In this document: positions 1 to 5,224 of the stretch, piece after piece | Numbering within the stretch: position 1 is the stretch's first letter | How the letters are laid out: each line of letters starts with the position of its first letter | Origin: Gemmatimonadota bacterium | GTDB lineage: Bacteria > Gemmatimonadota > Gemmatimonadetes > Longimicrobiales > Gaopeijiaceae | Direction: 5' to 3' | DNA length: 5,224 bases | Assembly (NCBI GenBank): GCA_030618065.1 | Contig: JAUXEE010000179.1 | Coordinates: forward strand, 1 to 5,224 | Made by a program: the position numbers and the translations under genes | The notes under the pieces: generated by a model | What the model saw: the letters and a program-made list of their open reading frames with translations, nothing else | What the model was told of the DNA's origin: nothing | Database searches by the model: none

Positions 1-246
1 CATCTCACTCCGAAGAAGGGCAAGGTGCCGTTTCCGGCGGAGGACGGTCCTGGCCTCATCCCGAGCCAGGTTCGTGGCCACACGAAAGAGCCAGGCTCGG
101 GGGTTTTCGGGCTCATGCCGGAGGGCTCGGACGAAGACCTCCTGGGCCAGATCCCGGGCCCTCTCCCCATCCCACACCTTCCTGTGGAGGAAGCGAACCA
201 ATTCCTCGAAGCTGCTCCGGTAGACCTCCCCCCAATCAACGCTCAC
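1..246 (-). CDS. ECF RNA polymerase sigma factor, N-terminal part (runs off left edge)
   Basis: The first 82 codons of a sigma-70-family extracytoplasmic-function sigma factor; the C-terminal half (region 4, the -35-binding helix-turn-helix) lies outside the window. Region 2 is clear. Residues 31-42 read RDLAQEVFVRAL, the region 2.2 core-RNA-polymerase-binding helix, and residues 49-63 read PRAWLFRVATNLARD, the region 2.3/2.4 helix involved in -10 melting and recognition. An Arg/Lys-rich stretch follows (70-74, RRKRH). The start is GTG at 246-244. No in-frame ATG, GTG or TTG was found in the roughly 50 bases upstream, and an AGG lies about 9 nt before it. The protein is not closely similar to the other sigma factor in this window: it lacks the longer N-terminal leader and has a different helix sequence, so it is not a recent duplicate. 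It is separated from the upstream operon by a terminator-like hairpin and probably has its own promoter. An anti-sigma gene may follow beyond the edge, but this cannot be seen. Confidence 0.9.
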   Translation of the reverse strand, partial: MSVDWGEVYRSSFEELVRFLHRKVWDGERARDLAQEVFVRALRHEPENPRAWLFRVATNLARDEARTVLRRKRHLALLRSEM

Positions 247-290
247 CTGGTGGCACCTTCTCCTGCCCGGAAGGGGGCAACAACCGGACC

Positions 291-317
291 CACGAACCTT
301 CTGAGCCCGAACGTTCC
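291..317 (-). promoter_or_regulatory. Candidate ECF-type promoter for the partial sigma factor gene
   Basis: On the minus strand GGAAC (317-313) is followed after 17 nt by TCGTG (295-291). GGAAC at -35 with a CGT-containing -10 is the general pattern of many ECF-dependent promoters. Transcription would begin near 285, about 40 nt before the GTG start. The GGAAC overlaps an 8-bp palindrome GAACGTTC (309-316), which could be an operator or chance. No good sigma-70 housekeeping -35/-10 pair stands out in the gap. The motif is short, so this is a weak call. Confidence 0.25.
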
Positions 318-415
318 TCCATACCCCGTCCTCACATGGTCCGATCCCTCTGATCCCAGATGACGACGCAACTCCTGGGATTTGCACAATCGGAGGGCTT
401 CGGCCACGAAGACAA

Positions 416-453
416 GAACGGCCCGCTGGCGGTTCCCCGCCGGCAGGCCGTTC
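416..453 (-). terminator. Intrinsic terminator of the minus-strand operon
   Basis: The arms 416-432 and 437-453 are inverted repeats around a 4-nt loop (433-436). They form 17 paired positions, with one wobble and one mismatch in the transcript and a very GC-rich core. On the minus strand the 3' arm ends in GTTC and runs into TTGTCTT, a T-rich though interrupted tail. The plus-strand side has no T tract, so the element works in one direction. It lies 27 nt past the stop codon of the DUF4097-like gene, where the end of that transcription unit is expected. The rest of the 247-479 gap holds only the promoter candidate described separately. Confidence 0.65.
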
Positions 454-479
454 CCAGACGCCCGCTCCGGGCTAGGCTC

Positions 480-1361
480 TTAGCCGCCCCGTCTCAGGAT
501 ATGTACTGTCCCCCCGAAAGTCTCGACCTCGATGCGGGCCGAGCCGGTGCCCAACTCGAAGGTCAGCTCCTTCATGTTCAACCCGGGAATTCCCTCCCCT
601 CTGGTTGGTTCAGTCGGCGCACCCGGGTACCCGATCTCGATATCACCGGCCAGGGTCATGACCTCCACCTCGGCATTGATGTCGGCAGGCAGGTAGAGCC
701 AGATGTCCCCTCCGTGGCTCCCGAAGTTGTACATCCCTCCATCTTCGATGCTGCCTTCAAAACGGAGCGTCCCTCCAACCGTCCCGATCTCCACATCCGC
801 CGAGGTTACCCCTTCCAGAATCAGGGAGCCTCCCACGCTCTCGGCAAAGATATCGCCGGAGCAGTCCAGAATGGTGACCCCCCCGGCGACCCCTGTCACT
901 TCAAGGTCCCCTTCGACGCCTTCCACATGGACTTCACCGTTCACCGACTCCAGGGTGACGGACCCCCTTCCACCCTGAACACGAATGGGGCCATTGACTG
1001 TGCTGACCTCGATCTGGCCCTCGGTTCCCTGGATATCCACGTCCAGGGCCACTCCCTCGATGGTCAGACCGAACCCACGGGGCACGGTCAGATCGAAATC
1101 CACCGAACCGGCGATACCCAGTCCTCGCTCGACTTCCACTTCCACCGAGATGGTGCTGCCCGACCGGTGAATCTGGATGGAGCGGGAGTCGGTGTGATCG
1201 GCCCTGATCTGGACGGCATCCCGATCCCAGCTCCGAACCACGACCTCACCTTGGAAGCTCTCCAGCTCCAACCGGGAAGCGCCGTTAGCCTGGACGAGGG
1301 TGTCGGTCTGTTGAACAAGAGCCGTTGCACTCAGAGCGCAGATTACGATTCCAGTGAGCAT
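480..1361 (-). CDS. Secreted DUF4097/DUF4098-type beta-repeat protein
   Basis: A 293-residue protein with a short hydrophobic N-terminus (residues 1-16, ending SATALVQQ) that looks like a signal peptide, so it probably acts outside the cytoplasmic membrane. After residue 28 it is almost wholly short beta strands with recurring turns: STVNGPIRV (120-128), ESVNGEVHV (138-146), GVEGDLEV (148-155), CSGDIFAESVGGSLILEG (167-184), GTVGGTLRFEG (193-203), SHGGDIWLYLP (215-225), LAGDIEIGYPG (237-247) and TFGGTVHIL (281-289). The spacing is about 19-20 residues. This NG/GG-turn beta ladder is typical of the DUF4097 (putative adhesin-like) family, whose biochemical function is not established. No catalytic motif is visible. 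The start ATG has AGGA 5 nt upstream (1370-1367) and lies 18 nt after the anti-sigma gene, so the two are probably co-transcribed. Genes of this family are often found beside ECF/anti-sigma pairs, which suggests an envelope-stress role (inference). A terminator hairpin follows the stop. Confidence 0.85.
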   Translation of the reverse strand: MLTGIVICALSATALVQQTDTLVQANGASRLELESFQGEVVVRSWDRDAVQIRADHTDSRSIQIHRSGSTISVEVEVERGLGIAGSVDFDLTVPRGFGLTIEGVALDVDIQGTEGQIEVSTVNGPIRVQGGRGSVTLESVNGEVHVEGVEGDLEVTGVAGGVTILDCSGDIFAESVGGSLILEGVTSADVEIGTVGGTLRFEGSIEDGGMYNFGSHGGDIWLYLPADINAEVEVMTLAGDIEIGYPGAPTEPTRGEGIPGLNMKELTFELGTGSARIEVETFGGTVHILRRGG

Positions 1362-1379
1362 GGGTTTCCTCTGTTGTCC

Positions 1380-2051
1380 TCAGCTGTTGGCGTAGACTGC
1401 CCCGGCCGCTTGCCGAAGCAGCTCCACCTTCTTTCGGAGATTGTCCGCCAGGAACCGCTGAAGAGCGGTGCTGGCAGGATCTTGCATCAGGGCCTCCCCA
1501 GCTTCCTGGATGGCCCGGTCGATGGTCCGGAGGTTTTCTTCCAGGACCCGAACCGTCTCCGGATCCAGAACCTCCCTGCCCTTCTCCAGAACGGTTTCCA
1601 GGTCCGTCACCGCCTGGTCGTACCCCCCATAGGCATCCTCCCAGCCCACGAGGAGAGCCGGTGCTTCTCGAAACGGACCCGACGGAGCACCGGCATCCAT
1701 CCTTCCTGAGAGGAAAGCCCACACGGAGCCCCCCGATATCACGATGAGAGCGATGCCGGCGGCCAGGAGTTGCCAAGCAGGAAGGTTGATTCGTCGGCCC
1801 CTCTCGGCGTGAGCCGGGCTCCGAGTCCTGGCACTCTCCATCCGCCAAGCGATCTGAGGCCACAGGTCTCGGGAGGGCTGGGCTTCGACGGCCAGATCCC
1901 CCAGACCATCGAGGAGTTCCGTCAGGGCCTCCAACTCCTCCCGGCAGTGGAAGCACCCGTCCAGGTGCTCACGGACTTGCCCCTCGGCCTCCGGGTCCAG
2001 AAGACCCTCCCGGAAATCCTGCAGCAGGCTATGATCGATGTGCCGAGTCAT
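1380..2051 (-). CDS. Membrane-anchored zinc-finger (ZAS/zf-HC2) anti-sigma factor
   Basis: A 223-residue single-pass membrane protein, expected to bind and inhibit the ECF sigma factor encoded just upstream. The cytoplasmic N-terminal domain (about 1-60) carries the anti-sigma zinc motif H29-x3-C33-x2-C36, with further histidines at 4 and 7. A basic stretch (R84, R86, R87) precedes one transmembrane helix at about 93-114, which fits N-in topology. The region outside the membrane (about 117-223) contains a long, charged, heptad-like helical segment (about 144-215) with alternating Leu/Val and Glu/Arg, likely a coiled coil or helical sensor. Its ATG overlaps the sigma gene's TGA as ATGA, the usual arrangement for translational coupling of a sigma/anti-sigma pair; a GGGAG (2067-2063) lies 11 nt upstream. 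The signal sensed and the release mechanism (proteolysis or conformational change) cannot be read from the sequence. Confidence 0.9.
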   Translation of the reverse strand: MTRHIDHSLLQDFREGLLDPEAEGQVREHLDGCFHCREELEALTELLDGLGDLAVEAQPSRDLWPQIAWRMESARTRSPAHAERGRRINLPAWQLLAAGIALIVISGGSVWAFLSGRMDAGAPSGPFREAPALLVGWEDAYGGYDQAVTDLETVLEKGREVLDPETVRVLEENLRTIDRAIQEAGEALMQDPASTALQRFLADNLRKKVELLRQAAGAVYANS

Positions 2052-2620
2052 GAGTCCAGCTTCTCCCTCATCATCTTTCGAGCTCGATGGATCTGGGCTT
2101 TTACCGTCCCCAGAGCCACTCCCTGCATCTGGGCGATCTCATCGTACTTGTATCCGTAGATATCCCTGAGAACCAAAACTCTTCGGGCTCCCTCCGGGAG
2201 GCTGGCAATGGCTCGCTCCAGATCGACCCTGGTACCGGGGAAGACCTCCTTGACTCTCCCCAGGTACTCCCCCGGGTCACCCATGGACTCCTCCCGAGAT
2301 TCCCTTCGACCCTTCGTCCGGGCATCCTGAAGCACAACATTCACTGCCAATCGGTGAAGCCAGGTCGTGAACTTGCTCTCTCCGCGAAAACTTCCCAACC
2401 GCTCCCAAGCCCGGACGAAAACGTCCTGCGTCAACTCCTCAGCCCGTTGGGCATCCCGGGCCATTCGGAGACAGATGGCGTAGACTCGGCCCACCAATCG
2501 CCGATAGAGGGCCTCAAAGGCCTGGGAATCGCCGGCCTGGGCTCGCTCCACCAGAGCTCCGGTGCTGAAACCTTCCCAGAACCCGGCCATCTCCGCTCTG
2601 GCCAACGGGAGTGCGCCCAT
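2048..2620 (-). CDS. ECF RNA polymerase sigma factor, cognate of the downstream anti-sigma factor
   Basis: A complete ECF sigma factor of 190 residues from the ATG at 2620, or 201 from a GTG at 2653. Numbered from the ATG, region 2 spans about 33-102 and contains AEELTQDVFVRAWERL (60-75) and FTTWLHRLAVNVV (84-96). A charged linker (about 103-131) leads to region 4 (about 132-186), with SLPEGARRVLVLRD followed by the helix-turn-helix YDEIAQMQGVALGTVKAQIHRAR (split here by position: YDEIAQ 159-164, TVKAQIHRAR 172-181). This is the typical RpoE-like two-domain layout with no C-terminal extension. The ATG is preferred because GGAG lies 5 nt before it, while the GTG has only AGG 2 nt upstream. The gene follows the TPR gene by 40-73 nt with no terminator seen between them, and its stop overlaps the anti-sigma start, so it is likely part of the same operon. 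The target regulon is unknown, but autoregulation is common for this class. Confidence 0.93.
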   Translation of the reverse strand: MGALPLARAEMAGFWEGFSTGALVERAQAGDSQAFEALYRRLVGRVYAICLRMARDAQRAEELTQDVFVRAWERLGSFRGESKFTTWLHRLAVNVVLQDARTKGRRESREESMGDPGEYLGRVKEVFPGTRVDLERAIASLPEGARRVLVLRDIYGYKYDEIAQMQGVALGTVKAQIHRARKMMREKLDS

Positions 2621-2625
2621 TCTTT

Positions 2626-2629
2626 CTCC
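2626..2629 (-). promoter_or_regulatory. Ribosome binding site that favours the ATG start of the ECF sigma gene
   Basis: GGAG on the minus strand (2629-2626) sits 5 nt before the ATG at 2620-2618. It decides between this start and the GTG at 2653, which would add 11 mostly polar residues outside the conserved sigma region 2. Confidence 0.5.
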
Positions 2630-2693
2630 GGAGGAGGATTCCTCGTTCTTCACAACCTTTGATCCCGGAAGGGTTGGAATTGTTTGAACGGGT

Positions 2694-4787
2694 CTACTGG
2701 ACCGATGCCAGGAGCTCTGAAAAGCTCGGGTGTTCCCGGAGCGGTTCGAAGATGGGATCCAGTGTCAGCTCCACGCGGGTCAGGGGCGAGGGAATGGACA
2801 GAGCGGTCCGGAGCTCCTGAATGGCGAGATCCGTGGCCCCGATGAGCGTGTAGATCAGCACCAGATCCCCCAGGTGGTCGGCCCCGGCGTAGGCATCGTC
2901 GTGAATGGACAAACTGGAAACCGCCGTCGACCCCTCCGCCACCGCCCTTATGCCTTCGCCCAGGAGTGCATAAGCCACCCCGAGCTTGGCATGAGCCTGG
3001 GCTGTGACTCCGCTCTGAACTGGACCGGGGTTGGCGGCCGCCGCATCGAGAACCGCCTGGCTACTCATGCGCAGGGAGTCGGCGTGAGCGTCCCGAAGGT
3101 CGTCCTCACCCAGCAGGTGGTACAGAAGAGCGAGACGCTCATGGACTCTGCCGAGCCCCCCCCTGGCTCCCTGGGTCCGACCCTGAGGGGGGTTGGGTCG
3201 TGAGGCCCGCATACCCAAGGCCGCTCTCAGATCCCCCCGGTAGTAGGCCAGTTCCGACTCGAGGAAGGGCCGAATCAGGCCGAAAGTGTTCTCAGGGAGC
3301 CCGTCCAGGTACCGCCGGGCTGTCACCGTGTCTCCCGTCGACGCCAATCGAATCCGAAGGATGTCCCGGTGGGGGGTCATGACCTCCGGAGCAAGGGTGG
3401 CGGCGAGCTGGAAGTAACGCTCCGCCTCTTCCCACCGGCGCATCCGCAGGTAGGTCTCGCCAAGTGTGTAGATCAGGTTGTAGGAGCGGTAGTCATAGCT
3501 TCGGGCTCGCTCGAAGGCGGCCAGAGCCTCCTCCCATCGGCCTTGGCCACGGAGGATGAGACCGATGGCGGTGATGACGTTTGCATCGCTCGGCTTGAGA
3601 GCTTCGGCGGCCGCGAAATGCCGAAGGGCTTCTTGTGCATCCCCCCGACCGTAAAAGTAGAAATAGCCCTGGGCTAACCGGGTCTCTACCGCATTCGGTG
3701 CCAGTGCGATGGCCCGATCCAAAGCTTCCCTGCCCAACTGCGCCTGATTCTGAGCCCCTGGGAAATTCCAGAAGAGCCACATCCGGGCTTGTGAGAGGGC
3801 CGCGTAGGCCATGGCGAAGTCCGGGTCGACCTCCGTGGCTTCCTGAAAGAGCTGCACAGCTTGGAATGCCTTGTTTCGGTTCTCCCGCAGATCCCACTGA
3901 AAGAGGCCTTCGGCATACTTTTCGTACGCGCCCCCACTTACTGCATGGAGAACCTCCAGCTCCTGGATCTCTTCCGTTGTCAGCTCCACCTGCAGGGCCC
4001 CGGCAATCTCCTGGGCGATCTGGCTCTGGACCCCAAAAACATCCGTATCCAGAGTGTCGAAAGTCTCCGACCAGAGGTGAGCTTCCGTCCGGGTGTCGAT
4101 GAGCTGAGCGACGACCCGAATGCGGTTGTCCTGGCGGCGAACGCTCCCTTCCAGGATGGAGCCCGCGTCCAGTTCCCGACCGATCTCCTGGGCGGACTTC
4201 TCCGTGTTCCTGTACTGCAGCACCGTCGTCCGGGAGATGACCTCCAGGCCATCGATCTTGGCCAGGTGGTTGAGGATGTCTTCGTGGATCCCGTTGGCGA
4301 AGAAGCCACCCGTGTCCGACTCGTCCAAATCCACGAAGGGGAGCACGGCGATCCGCTGGGGACTCATCACCAGATCGGAGCCTCTCATCAAGCTCGACGG
4401 CGCACCGGAGTCAGTCTGGGACCATTGGAAGGCGAAAAAGGCACCCATGGCCACCAGCGCTCCACTTGCCAGGAGAAGGACGGCCGAGATGAACGGTCGT
4501 CCGGCTTCCGGCCGGAGATATCCATCCTCTTCCTCCTCTTCCAGAGCCTTGGTCCGGATCACCCCTCGAGGAGTCAGATCATAGACCCAGGCGAGAATGA
4601 GGGTGACGGGAAAGCCCAGGAGGGCCAGGGCGATGACCCATCGGATGGTCCCTTCGCCCCAACCCAATGCCGGAATGACGATGTCCGCCGCCTCCAGAAT
4701 GGCGAAGGCGACCGCGGCGTACACCACGGCCACCCGTGCCACATGGCGACGACCCGCTTCCTGGAGCAGTTCCCGGAGGTTGGACAA
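2694..4787 (-). CDS. Membrane protein with TolB/FlgO-like domain and C-terminal TPR repeats
   Basis: A 697-residue protein. The N-terminal block (1-75) is a known module of large TPR proteins: a basic RRHVAR, a first membrane helix (about 17-41) containing ILEAADIVIPALGW, a second (about 47-69), then YDLTPRGV. An acidic linker (EEEEED, 83-88) leads to a third membrane helix (about 99-121). Residues 144-243 form a TolB N-terminal/FlgO-like domain: RIAVLPFVDLD, GFFANGIHEDILNHL, LEVISRTTVLQYR, ILEGSVRRQDNRIRVVAQLID and HLWSETFD. From about 286 to 470 there are TPR-like helix pairs, such as 325-358, 365-397 and 434-466, then a Pro/Gly/Arg-rich break (529-548), more helices, and a C-terminal LDPIFEPLREHPSFSELL. 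Positive-inside reasoning puts the TolB and TPR parts outside the cytoplasm (inference). The start is TTG at 4787 with GGGGA 5 nt upstream; an in-frame TAG lies about 45 nt further up and no ATG or GTG occurs between. No enzyme motif is seen; it is likely a scaffold or sensor. It heads the presumed operon. Confidence 0.88.
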   Translation of the reverse strand: MSNLRELLQEAGRRHVARVAVVYAAVAFAILEAADIVIPALGWGEGTIRWVIALALLGFPVTLILAWVYDLTPRGVIRTKALEEEEEDGYLRPEAGRPFISAVLLLASGALVAMGAFFAFQWSQTDSGAPSSLMRGSDLVMSPQRIAVLPFVDLDESDTGGFFANGIHEDILNHLAKIDGLEVISRTTVLQYRNTEKSAQEIGRELDAGSILEGSVRRQDNRIRVVAQLIDTRTEAHLWSETFDTLDTDVFGVQSQIAQEIAGALQVELTTEEIQELEVLHAVSGGAYEKYAEGLFQWDLRENRNKAFQAVQLFQEATEVDPDFAMAYAALSQARMWLFWNFPGAQNQAQLGREALDRAIALAPNAVETRLAQGYFYFYGRGDAQEALRHFAAAEALKPSDANVITAIGLILRGQGRWEEALAAFERARSYDYRSYNLIYTLGETYLRMRRWEEAERYFQLAATLAPEVMTPHRDILRIRLASTGDTVTARRYLDGLPENTFGLIRPFLESELAYYRGDLRAALGMRASRPNPPQGRTQGARGGLGRVHERLALLYHLLGEDDLRDAHADSLRMSSQAVLDAAAANPGPVQSGVTAQAHAKLGVAYALLGEGIRAVAEGSTAVSSLSIHDDAYAGADHLGDLVLIYTLIGATDLAIQELRTALSIPSPLTRVELTLDPIFEPLREHPSFSELLASVQ

Positions 4788-4839
4788 CAGATTCCCCGCG
4801 CTGGAGAGAAGGATGGAGACAAGGATGATATCCTACCCA

Positions 4840-4865
4840 TACGAAAGCTAAGTCGGCATGGTTCC
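4840..4865 (-). promoter_or_regulatory. Candidate ECF-type promoter of the TPR / sigma / anti-sigma operon
   Basis: On the minus strand GGAAC (4865-4861) is followed after 16 nt by TCGTA (4844-4840). This matches the broad GGAAC plus CGT pattern and spacing of many ECF sigma promoters. Transcription would start near 4833, giving a leader of about 45 nt before the TTG start. A competing housekeeping-type -10, TATCAT (4830-4825), lies just downstream but has only a poor -35 (GACTTA). If the ECF call is right, the operon containing the sigma gene could be driven by its own product. The support is motif matching only. Confidence 0.35.
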
Positions 4866-4895
4866 ACTTCACAGGCGAAGGAGAGCTGAGTCGGC
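4847..4895. repeat. Pair of 12-bp direct repeats over the operon promoter region
   Basis: AGCTAAGTCGGC (4846-4857) and AGCTGAGTCGGC (4884-4895) differ at one base and are 38 bp apart. The first copy lies inside the spacer of the candidate GGAAC promoter and the second lies upstream of it. This arrangement could be a pair of regulator binding sites; it could also be a chance or duplication remnant. Confidence 0.35.
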
Positions 4896-4896
4896 C

Positions 4897-4938
4897 CCTC
4901 GCTTCGAGCACCTCGCTCCGAGCACCTCGCTCCGAACA
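4897..4938. repeat. Three tandem copies of a 14-bp unit (CCTCGCTCCGAGCA)
   Basis: Units lie at 4897-4910, 4911-4924 and 4925-4938 with no spacer. The middle one fits the consensus, the first has T for C at its 8th base, and the third has A for G at its 12th base. Each unit contains GCTC-C-GAGC symmetry and the junctions give GAGC-ACCTC-GCTC, so the array can fold or present repeated dyads. It sits between the two divergent genes, upstream of the operon's promoter candidate. It could be a protein-binding array or a simple tandem duplication; it is far too short and compact for a CRISPR array. Confidence 0.85.
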
Positions 4939-5014
4939 GCCTACCCTTCCCAACTTCACCCTTACATCTTTCGGCCCTCGTCTCTCACTCAGAATCTGGC
5001 TACAGGCGAAACCC

Positions 5015-5224
5015 ATGGAATGGATCACCAACCCCGAGGCCTGGATCGCATTGGCGACCCTGACGGTCCTGGAGATTGTTCTGGGCATCGATAACGTCGT
5101 ATTCATCGCCATCGTGGCGGGGCGCCTGCCCGAGGAGGAGCGGGGAAAAGCCTGGAAGATCGGGTTGTCCCTGGCCATGCTCAGCCGCCTTGCTCTCCTC
5201 TTTTCCATCGTTTGGATCATGCGC
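5015..5224 (+). CDS. TerC-family integral membrane protein, N-terminal part (runs off right edge)
   Basis: The first 70 codons of a TerC-family protein. The start MEWITNPEAWIALATLTVLE leads into a first membrane helix (about 11-36) that carries the family signature EIVLGIDNVVFIAI (20-33), including the conserved G-I-D-N acid/amide motif thought to take part in metal binding. A short polar loop (RLPEEERGKAWK, 37-48) follows, then a second helix (about 49-69). The sequence resembles the short YgdQ-like branch rather than the tellurite-operon protein, so tellurite resistance should not be assumed; some TerC relatives export Mn2+ or help load metal onto exported proteins. The ATG at 5015 is the only sensible start, with a weak AGG 8 nt upstream. 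It is transcribed away from the sigma-factor operon and shares the 227-bp intergenic region with it. The rest, probably several more membrane helices, lies outside the window. Confidence 0.88.
   Translation, partial: MEWITNPEAWIALATLTVLEIVLGIDNVVFIAIVAGRLPEEERGKAWKIGLSLAMLSRLALLFSIVWIMR

Larger units (their letters stand above)
4788..5014. other. Divergent intergenic region between the TPR operon and the TerC-like gene
   Basis: This 227-bp stretch separates the minus-strand TPR gene from the plus-strand TerC-like gene, so it must hold promoters for both unless one is expressed from further away. It contains the tandem 14-bp repeats, the spaced 12-bp repeats and the promoter candidate listed separately. 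A 9-nt word ACAGGCGAA also occurs twice (4871-4879 and 5002-5010), the second copy just before the TerC start. No plus-strand promoter could be picked with confidence, and no RNA gene or extra small coding region was recognised. Confidence 0.7.

Noticed and set aside
25..363. Plus-strand open frame (112 codons) at the left edge
   Set aside because: It is antisense to the clear sigma region 2 coding sequence and runs through the promoter gap. It has no recognisable features.
360..1709. Long plus-strand open frame (449 codons) opposite the DUF4097-like and anti-sigma genes
   Set aside because: It is antisense to two genes with clear family features. Its translation is low-complexity in character (rich in Pro, Gly, His and Asp) and matches no family. 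Long antisense frames are common in GC-rich DNA.
2654..2693. Possible terminator or separate promoter between the TPR and sigma genes
   Set aside because: No stable hairpin with a T tract is present in the 40 nt. A GGAAC at 2736-2732 has no CGT-type -10 at the right spacing, and no good -35/-10 pair was found.
3861..4889. Long plus-strand open frame (342 codons) opposite the TPR protein
   Set aside because: It is a shadow of the minus-strand gene, which has recognisable TolB-like and TPR regions in the other frame. No domain or convincing ribosome binding site was seen.
4897..4938. Tandem repeats as a CRISPR array
   Set aside because: The unit is only 14 bp with no spacers between copies, and no cas gene is present.
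4579..5220. Minus-strand open frame (213 codons) overlapping the TPR gene start, the intergenic repeats and the TerC-like gene
   Set aside because: It crosses two well-supported genes and the repeat region, and its composition is not protein-like. It is a chance open frame.
5015..5224. Tellurite-resistance gene
   Set aside because: The TerC-family membership is clear, but the short YgdQ-like sequence has no ter-operon neighbours here, so a tellurite role is not supported.

Overview
The window looks like ordinary chromosomal DNA from a GC-rich Gram-negative-type bacterium. It holds two ECF sigma factors, a membrane anti-sigma factor, a DUF4097-type beta-repeat protein, and a large membrane protein with a TolB/FlgO-like domain and TPRs. 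From general familiarity this combination suggests Gemmatimonadota or a similar lineage (Acidobacteriota-like groups are possible). This placement is inference from gene content; no 16S or other marker is present.

Layout, read right to left because most genes are on the minus strand. The right edge (5015-5224, plus) is the first 70 codons of a TerC-family membrane protein. A 227-bp divergent intergenic region (4788-5014) separates it from the minus-strand genes. It contains three tandem copies of a 14-bp unit, a separate pair of 12-bp direct repeats, and a candidate ECF-type promoter (GGAAC, 16 nt, TCGTA). Next come the 697-aa TolB/TPR membrane protein (4787-2694, TTG start), an ECF sigma factor (2620 or 2653 down to 2048), a zinc-finger anti-sigma factor (2051-1380, ATGA overlap with the sigma gene) and a secreted DUF4097-like protein (1361-480). 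The gaps between these four genes are about 40-73, -4 and 18 nt, and no terminator is seen between them, so they probably form one operon. A strong GC-rich hairpin with a T-rich tail on the minus strand (416-453) closes it. After a 233-bp gap, a second ECF sigma factor begins at 246 on the same strand and runs off the left edge.

How the genes probably work together: the anti-sigma factor would hold the ECF sigma factor at the inner membrane and release it on an envelope signal. The DUF4097-like protein and possibly the TPR protein are likely envelope-side partners or targets. The candidate GGAAC-type promoters ahead of the TPR gene and of the second sigma gene raise the possibility of autoregulation or cross-regulation, but this rests on short motifs only. 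The individual genes belong to recognisable families. I see no mobile element, CRISPR array, RNA gene or clearly new system.
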